From the NCBI RefSeq assembly GCF_024385505.1, contig NZ_JANFLT010000005.1:558001-622000 (forward strand): 64,000 nt of DNA, in the 5' to 3' direction. Under the pieces are notes generated by a model. The model did no database searches. It was not told the DNA's origin and was given only the letters and a program-made list of their open reading frames with translations. Below are positions 1-8,522 of the stretch, piece by piece (position 1 is the first letter of the stretch; each line of letters begins with the position of its first letter). The position numbers and the translations under genes are program-made. This DNA is from Arthrobacter zhaoxinii. Its GTDB lineage: Bacteria; Actinomycetota; Actinomycetes; Actinomycetales; Micrococcaceae.

Positions 1-213
1 GGCGATCCGGTCGCTCAGCCGGCCCAGCCACATCGAGGACACCGCAGCTCCGGCGAAGCAGGTGGCCGCCAGCACGCCGAACTGCGCTTCACTGATCCCC
101 AGGTCCGCCATGATCAGCGTGCTTGTGGCGGAGAGCCCGTAGTTCATCATCGGGCCGGCGCCCATGGCGCAGACCAGCACAAACAGCAGGCCGGGTCCGG
201 CGGTGGAGCGCAC
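1..213 (-). CDS. MFS transporter, N-terminal part (cut by window edge)
   Basis: Read on the minus strand this gives about 71 residues starting at a GTG at 213. The sequence has a hydrophobic first helix (GLLFVLVCAMGAGPM), a second hydrophobic stretch, and ends in LGRLSDRIA. That last piece matches the cytoplasmic loop between helices 2 and 3 of major facilitator transporters (G-x-L-x-D-R-x-G/A). A GAAGGG sequence 9 nt upstream of the GTG can serve as ribosome binding site. The rest lies left of the window, so substrate and subfamily cannot be told. Confidence 0.75.
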   Translation of the reverse strand, partial: MRSTAGPGLLFVLVCAMGAGPMMNYGLSATSTLIMADLGISEAQFGVLAATCFAGAAVSSMWLGRLSDRIA

Positions 214-347
214 GCTCTGAGTCCCTTCGTGGAGTAACAGGACCCATTGTGGCCTGCCGACCCGGAAGTTACCGAGTGCGACGGCCGGGGCGTCCGGATA
301 TCATTGGTGGGCACCCGCCCCACTTCGATGCAAGGAACCCGAACCCG

Positions 348-842
348 TTGAACAGGAAATCACTCAAGGATGACGGCTTCACCGGTTTCCGGCCCATCGA
401 CGGTCTGGACATCAACCGGATCCCGCAGCGTCAGGGCATTTTCGCCGTGCTGCGGCCCGAGGGGTTCGAACCGCGGTTCCTCAAGGAAAGCACGGCCGGG
501 GTGTTCAAAAAGAAGAAGCCAACGCTGTCCCGGGAAGAGCTCGCCGCCGAGTGGGTGGCGGATGCCGACGTGCTGTTTCTCGGCAAGGCCGGCGCCGGCA
601 GCCAGGGCAACCGCGGCCTGCGCCGGCAGATCTCCGAATTCGTGGACTTCGGCAGGGGAAAGCCGCCAGGGCACTGGGACGGCCGGCTGATCTGGCAGCT
701 GCTCGATGCAGATGATCTTCTGGTGGCGTGGAAGGAACTGCCGCCCGACGCGCTCAACCCGGCCCTTGCAAAGTACCAGGCGGAATTCATCCGGCAGTAC
801 GGCAGGCTTCCCTTCGCCAATCTCATCCAGACCCGCGCTTAG
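348..842 (+). CDS. GIY-YIG-like domain protein of unknown role
   Basis: A 164-residue protein if translation starts at TTG 348, which has AAGGA about 11 nt upstream; the frame is open further upstream but that part overlaps the divergent MFS gene and looks non-coding. The piece GIFAVLR (about residues 30-36) and VLFLGKA (75-81) sit where the GIY and YIG strands of GIY-YIG nucleases are. The C-terminal half has GRLIWQLLDADDLLVAW and PFANLI, a pattern I associate with stand-alone GIY-YIG-like proteins. The catalytic Tyr residues are replaced (Phe/Leu), so nuclease activity is doubtful. Family placement is by motif resemblance only. Confidence 0.6.
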   Translation: MNRKSLKDDGFTGFRPIDGLDINRIPQRQGIFAVLRPEGFEPRFLKESTAGVFKKKKPTLSREELAAEWVADADVLFLGKAGAGSQGNRGLRRQISEFVDFGRGKPPGHWDGRLIWQLLDADDLLVAWKELPPDALNPALAKYQAEFIRQYGRLPFANLIQTRA

Positions 843-905
843 GATCTGTTAACCACGGTCCGGCACGAAGTTGACCCGTTTTGCGCCACATGGACTCCGG
901 AGCGG

Positions 906-1754
906 TTAGACGAACTCGTTGCGGAGGGTGCCGATGCCCTCCACGGTACTGGTGAGGACGTTGCCTGGCTGCAGCGCAATGCCATGGGCCTTGCCAACCC
1001 CGGCAGGCGTCCCGGTGAAGATAACGTCGCCCGGGAAGAGAGTAACAATTCGGGACAACTCGGCGATGATCTGCGGCACAGAGAAGATCATGTTGCGGGT
1101 GTTGCCGTCCTGGACCTTCCATTCACCGGCTCGGCTGCCGTGACCCTCGATCACCGTTGAGAGACGCAGCCCCTCATAACCCGGCAGTTCATCGAGCGTA
1201 ACGACGGCTGGGCCGAAGGGAGAGAAATTCGGGAAGGACTTGCCCAGGCTGAACTGCGGGACCGGCGGGCGTAGCTGGATTTCACGCTCGCTCAAGTCCT
1301 GACCCACACTTAGCCCGGCAACTCCGTCCCATGCGTCGGCCGCGTCGACCTTATGCATTTCCTTCCCGATCACAGCGACCAGTTCCACCTCATAATCCAC
1401 GGCCTCTGAGGGTAGCTCGACGACGGCGCGGGGACCGGCGATCGATGACTGGAACTTGGTGAACACAAACAGGTGCTCCGGATAGGGCAGGCCCGCTTCG
1501 TCGGCGTGATCCTTGTAGTTCAAACCGATCGCGAAAATCTGCCGCGGGTTGGGGACGGGGGCGTCCAGTTCATTCTCGTCGTACGGCCGAGCGTCCGAGT
1601 AGTCGGCTCCCTCGGCCCAGGCACGGAAAGTGTCCCAGTCCTCATAGAGGCCGAGGGGTGCAGGGCCGAACTTACCGGCTGAGGCCTTCTCGATATCGAG
1701 AGCCTGTCCGTCGCGGACCAGGACGGCTCTGCCATGAAGATTTGCGATGCGCAT
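906..1754 (-). CDS. Fumarylacetoacetate hydrolase (FAH) family protein
   Basis: A 282-residue protein of the FAH family, which hydrolyses or decarboxylates acylpyruvate-type products late in aromatic ring degradation, using a divalent metal. Visible are the GLNYKDHADE motif (about 77-86), the metal ligands Glu122 and Glu124 in DYEVELVAVIG, Asp153 in GQDLSERE, and the C-terminal GDVIFTGTPAGVG loop. Length and order fit the cytosolic two-domain form (short N-terminal domain plus catalytic domain). AAAGGAC lies a few bases before the ATG. It is transcribed away from the GntR gene; the palindrome at 1850-1861 lies about 95 bp upstream of its start. The exact substrate (for example fumarylpyruvate or an opened catechol) is not readable. 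Confidence 0.88.
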   Translation of the reverse strand: MRIANLHGRAVLVRDGQALDIEKASAGKFGPAPLGLYEDWDTFRAWAEGADYSDARPYDENELDAPVPNPRQIFAIGLNYKDHADEAGLPYPEHLFVFTKFQSSIAGPRAVVELPSEAVDYEVELVAVIGKEMHKVDAADAWDGVAGLSVGQDLSEREIQLRPPVPQFSLGKSFPNFSPFGPAVVTLDELPGYEGLRLSTVIEGHGSRAGEWKVQDGNTRNMIFSVPQIIAELSRIVTLFPGDVIFTGTPAGVGKAHGIALQPGNVLTSTVEGIGTLRNEFV

Positions 1755-1849
1755 AAGAGGTGTCCTTTAGCTGGGAAGCAGGTCTTAGCCGATGGGGAGG
1801 GCGCCTTCGAGGATGTCAGCTTTGCAGACCATGCTCGATAAGGCAATCA

Positions 1850-1861
1850 ATTATCGATAAT
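1850..1861. promoter_or_regulatory. Probable GntR operator, copy 1
   Basis: Perfect 12-bp palindrome ATTATCGATAAT in the divergent space between the FAH gene and the GntR gene, 35 bp before the chosen GntR start. The identical sequence recurs at 2609-2620 upstream of the transporter gene. Two identical palindromes bracketing a GntR gene are best read as its binding sites; this is inference. Confidence 0.65.
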
Positions 1862-1895
1862 GCGAAGATTCACCGGAAGGCAGTACTGTTTTTCC

Positions 1896-2591
1896 ATGGC
1901 TACGCAACTTCGCTCCGCATCGCTGACTGCGCATGTTCACGAACAGCTCCGCACCGAGATCCTCAGCAATGTTTTCGCGCCCGGCAGTCCGCTGCGCCTT
2001 GCGGTGCTATCCAAGCGGTATGGAACCAGCATGTCGGTCATTAGGGAAGCTCTTGTCCGCTTGGCTGAACAGCATCTGGTGGTACTGCTGCCCAACCAAG
2101 GGTTCCGCGTGGCCGAAATATCCCGGGAAGACCTGATTAACCTCACCGAACTACGCATCATGCTGGAGGGTCTCGCCCTGCGCCGGTCCATCGAACACGG
2201 CGACATGGAATGGGAGGCCAAGGTTGTCTCCACGCACCACGTGTTGGAGCGGGCCGAACTGCACCGCGAGGGTGAGCCTGGCACAACCGCCGAATGGAGT
2301 GCGGCCCACGCAGCCTTCCATGACGCATTGGGCACGGCTTGCGGCAGTCCGCGAATGATCGCCATGGTTCGAGGACTTCGGGACAGCTCGGAACTCTACC
2401 GCCAACTCTCCGGAGCGGGTGGGGCGGAAGCGAAGCGGGACATACCCGCCGAGCACAGGGAGTTGATGGAGCTGGCCTGCGATAGGCGTGCCGACGAGGC
2501 AGTTGCGGCGTTAGAGCGCCACTTCCAACGCACGACAGACTTGCTTCTGCAGTCAGTGTTGGCCGAAAACGGCGGCCAACCGCACGACTAA
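1896..2591 (+). CDS. GntR family regulator, FCD (FadR-like) subfamily
   Basis: A 231-residue transcription factor. The N-terminal winged helix runs from LTAHVHEQLRTEIL to NQGFRVAEIS, with the GntR signature SPLRLAVLSKRYGTSMSVIREALVRL. The C-terminal part is an all-helical FCD ligand domain with candidate metal-binding His in HAAFHDAL, AEHREL and LERHFQRT. Start ATG 1896 was preferred over ATG 1860 because the latter overlaps the palindrome 1850-1861 and adds residues not typical of the family. The gene lies between the divergent FAH gene and the downstream MFS and hydroxylase genes, so it probably senses an aromatic compound or metabolite and represses both sides. Confidence 0.88.
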   Translation: MATQLRSASLTAHVHEQLRTEILSNVFAPGSPLRLAVLSKRYGTSMSVIREALVRLAEQHLVVLLPNQGFRVAEISREDLINLTELRIMLEGLALRRSIEHGDMEWEAKVVSTHHVLERAELHREGEPGTTAEWSAAHAAFHDALGTACGSPRMIAMVRGLRDSSELYRQLSGAGGAEAKRDIPAEHRELMELACDRRADEAVAALERHFQRTTDLLLQSVLAENGGQPHD

Positions 2592-2608
2592 TTGATGACA
2601 ATCCTTTG

Positions 2609-2620
2609 ATTATCGATAAT
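2609..2620. promoter_or_regulatory. Probable GntR operator, copy 2
   Basis: Second perfect copy of ATTATCGATAAT, 18 bp after the GntR stop codon and 84 bp before the MFS start, so it likely controls the transporter-hydroxylase transcript. Confidence 0.62.
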
Positions 2621-2704
2621 TCCTTGCGTTATCTAAAAAAATAGTCGATGCTGGCTGAACCACGGACGCGTAACGACGCGCGTCGCAGTCCAAGGGGGAT
2701 ATTC

Positions 2705-3955
2705 ATGACCAGCTCTTCTTCCTCGGGAGCACATTCTGCTTCGGCCGCCAACCCCGGCTCCGCCAATTCCGGCCTTACCCGGAGCCTCGGCACCACTATG
2801 CAGGGAGTGCTTCTGCTGCTGGGCAGCTGCATGCCAGTCCTGGGCGCGGTTCTCCTGTCCCCCGTCTTGCCGACCATCGCCGCGCACTTCGCGGACACAC
2901 CTGGTGTCGCTATCCTCGTTCCGATGGTCCTGACCGTTCCGGCCCTGTTCGTCGCATTGGTTTCGCCGGTCGCAGGCGCTGTCGCAGATAAGGTGGGGCG
3001 CAAAAACCTGCTGCTTTGGGCGATGTTCGCCTACGCTATCTTTGGCACTGCACCCTTCTTCATGGATACATTGGTCGGGATTGTCGTCACGCGGGCCCTC
3101 GTAGGGGTCTGCGAGGCCTTCATCATGACCTGCTGCACTACGCTCATCGGCGACTACTTCCACGAGACACGCCGCAACAAGTACCTGTCCCTTCAGACGG
3201 TCTTCACCACCGTCAGTGCGGTGGCATTCCTGACGATCGGCGGCCTCCTGGGTGCCGGCGGCTGGCGCAACACCTTCTGGATGTACAGCGTCGCCGTGGT
3301 GCTCGCGGCCATCATGCTCCCGGTCCTCCGGGAACCGGTCAAGAGCCCGACGCGCAATCTCCGCCAAGCGGTCCCCTGGCGACAACTCAGTAAGCCGGCC
3401 CTGGTCACATTGTTTGGCGGCATCGCCTTCTACACGCTGGTCGTCCACCTCTCCTACATCCTGACTGAGCTCGGGCTGGCTGATGTCGCCAGGATCGGTA
3501 TGATGTCGGCCCTAGCCTCGCTGGCCACAGCGATGGGAGCCTTCTCCTTCCGCCTGGTCGGTGGTTTCGGTCCGTACCGGCTACTTCCTATCGCTTTCGG
3601 TTTGACGGCCATCGGGTTCGTCGTGATCTGGGCTGCCTCCTCAATTCCGGCGGCAATGATCGGCGCCGTATTGGCCAGCGCGGGCACTGGTTTGCTGCTG
3701 CCGTCGCTGATCACCTGGGCTCTAGGCGTTCTGCCGCAGGAGGTGCGCGGGACGGGCACAGGAATCTGGACCAGTTCGTTGTGGATTGGCCAGTTCATCT
3801 GCCCATTCGTCATTGCTGCCCTCGGCGCAGCCGCGGGCGGTCTTGCAGCCGGCATAGGCATTCTGGGACTGCTGGCGGCCGTGATGGCAGTGGTCAGCTT
3901 CTTTGCAGCGGGCCGGTCGGCCAACACCAACAACCTCACCCTGACCGAAGCCTGA
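2705..3955 (+). CDS. MFS transporter, probable aromatic acid or metabolite uptake
   Basis: A 416-residue, 12-helix major facilitator protein. The start at ATG 2705 has a strong AAGGGGG site about 8 nt upstream; an ATG at 2648 in the same frame lacks one. The loop between helices 2 and 3 reads GAVADKVGRKNLLL, the MFS signature, and helix 4 contains VVTRALVGVCEA. It lies between the GntR gene and the FAD hydroxylase in the same direction, 72 bp from the latter, suggesting one transcript from the operator-bearing promoter at 2609-2620. By context it may import the substrate of the hydroxylase; an efflux role cannot be excluded. Confidence 0.85.
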   Translation: MTSSSSSGAHSASAANPGSANSGLTRSLGTTMQGVLLLLGSCMPVLGAVLLSPVLPTIAAHFADTPGVAILVPMVLTVPALFVALVSPVAGAVADKVGRKNLLLWAMFAYAIFGTAPFFMDTLVGIVVTRALVGVCEAFIMTCCTTLIGDYFHETRRNKYLSLQTVFTTVSAVAFLTIGGLLGAGGWRNTFWMYSVAVVLAAIMLPVLREPVKSPTRNLRQAVPWRQLSKPALVTLFGGIAFYTLVVHLSYILTELGLADVARIGMMSALASLATAMGAFSFRLVGGFGPYRLLPIAFGLTAIGFVVIWAASSIPAAMIGAVLASAGTGLLLPSLITWALGVLPQEVRGTGTGIWTSSLWIGQFICPFVIAALGAAAGGLAAGIGILGLLAAVMAVVSFFAAGRSANTNNLTLTEA

Positions 3956-4027
3956 GATGGAATTTTCCATCCTCAATGACGAGAGATACGGCCAGCGGAA
4001 ACGTCCGGCCCAACCTGGAAGGCAACC

Positions 4028-5797
4028 ATGAACCACCTTGAAATTCCCGTACTAATTATCGGAGCGGGTGGCGCGGGGCTGACGGCCTCGATGCTGTTCG
4101 CGGATCTCGGCATCGATTCCCTCACGATCAGCAGCACAGCATCCACCTCCGTGCTGCCAAAGGCCCACGTGATCCAGCAGCGTTCCATGGAGGTTTACCG
4201 GAAGCTCGGTGTCAGTGACGACATCTACGCGCAGGGCACTCCGCCGGAAAACATGGCGGCCACCGGCTGGTACGCCGGCCTCGTCGGCAAGGACCCCATC
4301 TACGGCAAGGAGATCGCCCGTCAGGAATCGTGGGGCGCCGGCTATCAGGACCCGGACTACATCGCTGCAAGCCCGTGCCGACAGACCAACTTGCCGCAGA
4401 TCAGGCTGGAACCCATTCTGCTGAAACACGCCCGGGAAAAGTCACCCGAAGGTGTGTGCTTCAACCACGAACTGATCTCTTTTGAGCAGGACGACGACGG
4501 CGTCACCTCCACGGTGCTCAATAAGGAGACCGGTGAAACGTACACCGTTCGCAGCGCGTACCTGCTGGGCTGCGACGGCGGCAGGACCGTCGGCAATGCT
4601 CTCGGCATTGAGATGCAGGGGGAACGGAACATCCTCTACAGCGTCTCCGTACACTTCTCAGCAGATCTCAGCGAGCATGTCAGTGACCCCAGCGTGCTAA
4701 TCCATTGGATGTGGCCCGCCCACACCGGCCTGCTCACGTTGCTGATTCCCATGGGTCCGGAGAAGTGGGGCCCAGAGTCGGAAGAGTGGGTCTTCCACGA
4801 GAACTACGCCGCGGATGACAAGCGGATCTTCGACGATGAGGCGATGGTTGCTGACATGAAGATGGCGTTGGGGCTGCCTGACCTTGAGCCGGAAGTCCAC
4901 AAGATTACGCGGTGGTCCTTCGAGGCGCTGGTCGCGGAACGGTTCCAGGAAAATCGGGTGTTTCTGCTTGGCGACGCTGCCCATCGGCATGGTCCGACGG
5001 GCGGACTCGGCCTCAACACAGCCATTCAGGACGCCTACAACATCTGCTGGAAGATCGCCGCCGTGCTGCGCGGACAAGCCGCGCCCGAGCTACTAGCCAC
5101 CTATGAACAGGAACGTCAGCCTGTCGCCGTCACCAACGTCCGACGATCCACAGAGAACGCCTTGAACCATATGGCCATCGGCCAGGCGCTCGGAGTCTCT
5201 CCAATGCAGACCGAAGAGGAAAACCTCACCGCCTTAAAGCAAATCTGGAGCGATGATCCGATGGACGAGGAGTTCCGTGCCAAACTGCGGTTCGCCATTG
5301 CCTCGCAGTCCATGGAGTTCCGGGAACACAACATCGAGTTCGGATACCGATACGAGTCGCAGGCTGTCGTAGCGGACGGCAGCCCCGAGCCACAGCCGAC
5401 AGAAGAGATCCGCATATATGAACCCTCGACCAGGCCTGGTTCGCCTCTGCCACACGCGTGGCTCGAGGACCACCGTGGAAACAGAGTTGCTATCCAGGAC
5501 CTCGGAAGCGTCGGACAGTATGTGCTGGTCGCGGGGGAATCCGGTGACGGATGGGTGGATGCCGCCCGCTCCGCCGCTGATGAACTAGGCATCGATGTGC
5601 TCGCGTTCACGGTCGGTCATGCCACTGGCGATTACCTAGACCCCCGATGCGCGTGGACACGCTACCGCGGCCACGGTCCTGCAGGCGCCGTCCTGATCAG
5701 GCCGGATAAATTCGTCGCCTGGCGTTCAGGCATGGCGACGGAGAATCCCACCGCGCAGGTTCGGGATGCTCTCCTCCAAGTCACGCGGAGGCGGTGA
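4028..5797 (+). CDS. FAD-dependent aromatic hydroxylase (phenol 2-monooxygenase/TfdB/MhpA type)
   Basis: A 589-residue class A flavoprotein monooxygenase, which uses NAD(P)H and O2 to hydroxylate an aromatic ring. Visible are the Rossmann motif GAGGAGL at residues 12-18, the DG motif GCDGGRTVG near 182, and the GD motif RVFLLGDAAHRHGPTGGLGLN near 310-330. The last 150 residues resemble the thioredoxin-like C-terminal domain of the larger phenol hydroxylase group, and the length fits 2,4-dichlorophenol hydroxylase and 3-(3-hydroxyphenyl)propionate hydroxylase. GGAAGG lies 7 nt before the ATG. It is co-directional with the transporter. The true substrate is unknown. Confidence 0.88.
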   Translation: MNHLEIPVLIIGAGGAGLTASMLFADLGIDSLTISSTASTSVLPKAHVIQQRSMEVYRKLGVSDDIYAQGTPPENMAATGWYAGLVGKDPIYGKEIARQESWGAGYQDPDYIAASPCRQTNLPQIRLEPILLKHAREKSPEGVCFNHELISFEQDDDGVTSTVLNKETGETYTVRSAYLLGCDGGRTVGNALGIEMQGERNILYSVSVHFSADLSEHVSDPSVLIHWMWPAHTGLLTLLIPMGPEKWGPESEEWVFHENYAADDKRIFDDEAMVADMKMALGLPDLEPEVHKITRWSFEALVAERFQENRVFLLGDAAHRHGPTGGLGLNTAIQDAYNICWKIAAVLRGQAAPELLATYEQERQPVAVTNVRRSTENALNHMAIGQALGVSPMQTEEENLTALKQIWSDDPMDEEFRAKLRFAIASQSMEFREHNIEFGYRYESQAVVADGSPEPQPTEEIRIYEPSTRPGSPLPHAWLEDHRGNRVAIQDLGSVGQYVLVAGESGDGWVDAARSAADELGIDVLAFTVGHATGDYLDPRCAWTRYRGHGPAGAVLIRPDKFVAWRSGMATENPTAQVRDALLQVTRRR

Positions 5798-5832
5798 AAT
5801 CACGGCAGGGAGCTCGAACGCTACCGCAGGTG

Positions 5833-6303
5833 TCAGACCGCGTTGAGCGTCTTGCTGAACAGCACATATTCGCCATCTTGGCCCGTGGCCTCATAGCCCG
5901 CGGACCGGTAGAGCAGATCGGCCTGGTTGCTTCGGTGAACACCGAGTTCCACAACGCGGCCGCCGCTTGGCCTGGCCTGCTGCTCGAACGCCTCCAGGAG
6001 CAGCCGCCCGAGTCCTTGGCGACGACGGCTGCCGAGGACACTGATCGAGACCAGGGTTGCGGTGTCACCATCGAGGCTCCACATCGCATACCCGAGCGGG
6101 TGCCCATCTGCATCAAGGCAGAAGAGCGTGCGGGGAAGGCAATCGATCCAGAGTGCAAGGTTCTGGTCGAGAGCTGCCAGCCATCCCTGGAGCTCATCCG
6201 GCTCGATGGCCTCCATGTACTCGCGCTCCTGGCGGAGGATGAAAGGCAGATCGCTTGCTTCGGCGGGTCGAAGGCGCGTTGGCAGAGTCATGGACGTGAG
6301 CAT
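5833..6303 (-). CDS. GNAT family N-acetyltransferase
   Basis: About 156 residues with the GNAT fold: LRPAEASDLPFILRQE at the N-terminus, a central strand ATLVSISVLGSRRRQGLGRLLLEAF that is the acetyl-CoA pyrophosphate loop (R-R-Q-G-L-G), and a C-terminal Tyr/Asn region (NQADLLYRSAGYEATGQ). Possible starts are GTG 6324, ATG 6303 and ATG 6291; the first lies inside a hairpin terminating the his transcript, so 6303 or 6291 is preferred. It follows hisF in direction but is separated by that hairpin. The substrate is not predictable. Confidence 0.82.
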   Translation of the reverse strand: MLTSMTLPTRLRPAEASDLPFILRQEREYMEAIEPDELQGWLAALDQNLALWIDCLPRTLFCLDADGHPLGYAMWSLDGDTATLVSISVLGSRRRQGLGRLLLEAFEQQARPSGGRVVELGVHRSNQADLLYRSAGYEATGQDGEYVLFSKTLNAV

Positions 6304-6323
6304 GCCACAGTCATCCGCGCTCA

Positions 6324-6361
6324 CAGCGGAAGACGGGCGCGCTGACGCCCGCCTTCCGCTG
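6324..6361 (-). terminator. Hairpin downstream of hisF
   Basis: A 16-bp stem with one mismatch (CAGCGGAAGACGGGCG against its complement) and a 6-nt loop. It lies 40 bp past the hisF stop on the minus strand. There is no T-run, as often in high-GC actinobacteria, so termination is inferred from the stem. Confidence 0.6.
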
Positions 6362-6402
6362 CCGTCCTACAGTTCGGAATCGCCCGGAGCGGTTTCCGAC
6401 CG

Positions 6403-7173
6403 CTAGCGGACGTCGAACCCGGCGTCGCGGATGGCCTGCTTCACCTCATGGATCGCATCGTCCGGGCCGAAGTGGAACACCGAGGCGGCCAGGACGGCGT
6501 CGGCCCCGGCGATCACCGCGGCCGGGAAGTGTTCCGGCTTGCCGGCCCCGCCGGAGGCGATCAGCGGCACGTCGACGGCGGCGCGGACGGCGCGGATCAT
6601 TTCGATGTCGAAGCCCTCGCGGGTGCCGTCGGCGTCGATGGAGTTCAGCAGGATCTCCCCCACACCGCGGTCGGCGGCCTCCTTCGCCCAGGCGACGGCA
6701 TCGATCCCGGTGCCGGTGCGCCCTCCGTGGGTGGTGACCTCGAAGCCCGACGGCGTGGCGCCGTCGTGCGTGCGGCGTGCGTCCACGGAGAGCGTCAGCA
6801 CCTGCGAGCCGAAGTGCCGGGTGATTTCGTCAATCACGTCGGGGCGGGCGACGGCGGCGGTGTTGATGGAGGCCTTGTCCGCGCCGTAGCGCAGCAGCCG
6901 GTCCACGTCCGCGATGGAGCGCACTCCGCCGCCGACTGTCAGCGGAATGAAGACCTCTTCGGCGGTGCGGGCGACCACGTCGAACGTGGTGTCGCGGTTG
7001 CCGGAGGAGGCGGTGACGTCGAGGAAGGTCAGTTCGTCGGCACCGGCGCGGTCATACCGGTGCGCGAGCTCCACCGGATCGCCGGCGTCGCGCAGGCCTT
7101 CGAAGTTGATCCCCTTGACCACCCGCCCGGCGTCGACGTCCAGGCAGGGAATGACGCGGATGGCAACACTCAT
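6403..7173 (-). CDS. hisF: Imidazole glycerol phosphate synthase, cyclase subunit HisF
   Basis: A 256-residue TIM barrel that uses ammonia from HisH to turn PRFAR into imidazole glycerol phosphate and AICAR in histidine synthesis. The start [19 protein letters not shown] holds the first catalytic Asp, SVDARR holds the second, and the phosphate-binding GGG and SGG turns ([16 protein letters not shown]) are intact. AAGGGG lies 8 nt before the ATG. It follows hisG by 15 bp in a hisE-hisG-hisF operon. Confidence 0.97.
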   Translation of the reverse strand: MSVAIRVIPCLDVDAGRVVKGINFEGLRDAGDPVELAHRYDRAGADELTFLDVTASSGNRDTTFDVVARTAEEVFIPLTVGGGVRSIADVDRLLRYGADKASINTAAVARPDVIDEITRHFGSQVLTLSVDARRTHDGATPSGFEVTTHGGRTGTGIDAVAWAKEAADRGVGEILLNSIDADGTREGFDIEMIRAVRAAVDVPLIASGGAGKPEHFPAAVIAGADAVLAASVFHFGPDDAIHEVKQAIRDAGFDVR

Positions 7174-7188
7174 GGCGTGTCCCCTTCC

Positions 7189-8031
7189 CTAGATCCGGCA
7201 GGCGTGGATGCTGCTGACCAGGATGGCGCGCGCGCCGATGTCGTAGAGCTCGTCCATGATGCGGTTGGTGTCCGACTTCTTGATCATGGAGCGCACTGCC
7301 ACCCAGTCGCTGTTCTGCAGCGGGGAGACGGTGGGCGATTCCAGGCCCGGGGTCAGCGCCGCGGCCTCGTCCACGAGGTCCTTGCGGACGTCGTAGTCCA
7401 TCATCACGTACTGCCGTGCCACCAGGACACCGCGCAGACGGCGGATCAGCACGTCGACGCCGGCGGGGCTGGCACCCTTGCGGCCGATCAGCACGGCCTC
7501 GGACTTCAGGATCGGTTCGCCGAAGATTTCCATGCCGGCGGCGCGCAGGGTGGTGCCGGTTTCGACGACGTCGGCAATTGCGTCCGCGACGCCGAGGCGC
7601 ACGGAGGATTCCACGGCGCCGTCGAGCCGGACCACGGATGCGTTGATGCCGCGTTCGGACAGGTAGGAGCGCAGCAGGCCGTCGTAGCTGGTGGCGAGGC
7701 GCTTGCCTTCGAGCTGGTCAATGGAGGAGAAGTCCCCCACCGGGCCGGCGAAGCGGAAGGTGGAGGCGCCGAAGCCGAGGTTCATCAGTTCTTCGGCGTC
7801 CACCTGCGCGTCCAGGAACAGGTCGCGGCCGGTGATGCCGACGTCGAGCGTGCCGGCGCCGACGTAGACGGCGATGTCGCGGGGGCGGAGGAAGAAGAAT
7901 TCGACGTCGTTATCGGGGTCCACCATGACCAGTTCGCGGGTGTCGCGGCGCTGGCGGTAGCCCGCCTCGTTGAGCATGGCGGAGGCGGATTCGGACAAGG
8001 CACCCTTGTTGGGTACGGCTACACGGAGCAT
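7189..8031 (-). CDS. hisG: ATP phosphoribosyltransferase HisG (long form)
   Basis: A 280-residue protein catalysing the first step of histidine synthesis, ATP plus PRPP to phosphoribosyl-ATP. It begins [14 protein letters not shown], typical of the family; an in-frame ATG 18 codons upstream was rejected because those residues are not conserved. The PRPP-binding loop is [15 protein letters not shown]. The length shows the long form with a C-terminal ACT-like regulatory domain, so it should be feedback-inhibited by histidine and need no HisZ. GAAAG lies before the start. It lies 75 bp after hisE. Confidence 0.97.
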   Translation of the reverse strand: MLRVAVPNKGALSESASAMLNEAGYRQRRDTRELVMVDPDNDVEFFFLRPRDIAVYVGAGTLDVGITGRDLFLDAQVDAEELMNLGFGASTFRFAGPVGDFSSIDQLEGKRLATSYDGLLRSYLSERGINASVVRLDGAVESSVRLGVADAIADVVETGTTLRAAGMEIFGEPILKSEAVLIGRKGASPAGVDVLIRRLRGVLVARQYVMMDYDVRKDLVDEAAALTPGLESPTVSPLQNSDWVAVRSMIKKSDTNRIMDELYDIGARAILVSSIHACRI

Positions 8032-8106
8032 GGGAGCATCTTTCGCTGGAAGTTCGATTGGAGAAAGGTTCGACCGGCGGGCCACACGCTGAAATTCAGC
8101 GCGCGG

Positions 8107-8370
8107 CTAGAGATGCTTGTAGACGTCCTGCAGGGTCAGGCCTTTGGCCAGCATCAGGACCTGGAGGTGGTAGAGCAGCTGGGAGATTTCTTCGGCGCAT
8201 TCGGCATCGGATTCGTATTCGGCGGCCATCCACACTTCGGCGGCCTCCTCAACAACCTTCTTACCGATGCCATGCACGCCCGACTCGAATTCGGCCACGG
8301 TGCGTGACCCGGCGGGGCGGTCCTGAACTTTCTGGCTCAGCTCGGCAAAGAGGTCTTCGAAGGTTTTCAC
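8107..8370 (-). CDS. hisE: Phosphoribosyl-ATP pyrophosphatase HisE
   Basis: An 87-residue all-alpha NTP pyrophosphatase that hydrolyses phosphoribosyl-ATP to phosphoribosyl-AMP. It starts at GTG 8370 ([11 protein letters not shown]) and contains the metal-binding helix motif [15 protein letters not shown] followed by [14 protein letters not shown]. Residues upstream in frame are not conserved. The GTG follows a TACCCT box by exactly 6 nt, so the mRNA is likely leaderless. First gene of the hisE-hisG-hisF transcript. Confidence 0.95.
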   Translation of the reverse strand: MKTFEDLFAELSQKVQDRPAGSRTVAEFESGVHGIGKKVVEEAAEVWMAAEYESDAECAEEISQLLYHLQVLMLAKGLTLQDVYKHL

Positions 8371-8376
8371 AGTGCA

Positions 8377-8382
8377 AGGGTA
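8377..8382 (-). promoter_or_regulatory. -10 box of the hisEGF operon
   Basis: TACCCT on the minus strand, 6 nt before the hisE GTG, the usual distance for leaderless transcripts in actinobacteria. No clear -35 is seen. Confidence 0.5.
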
Positions 8383-8522
8383 CGCTGTGGCGCGCCGTGG
8401 GGCGGAATCGTGAGGCGGGGTGTGACCGCAAGGGACGGGCCGTAGGCCCCTGACCACGGGACGATAGTCTTGTTTCCGCTCAAACACTACGCACCATCCG
8501 GTCCTGGCCGGCGAAGGAACAA

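Noticed and set aside
1860-1895. Upstream ATG 1860 for the GntR gene
   Set aside because: It overlaps the palindrome 1850-1861 and adds residues not typical of GntR proteins.
6448-8307. A 619-codon plus-strand open frame
   Set aside because: It lies opposite hisF, hisG and hisE, is rich in Gly, Asp, His and Val as antisense frames of high-GC genes are, and has no family features.
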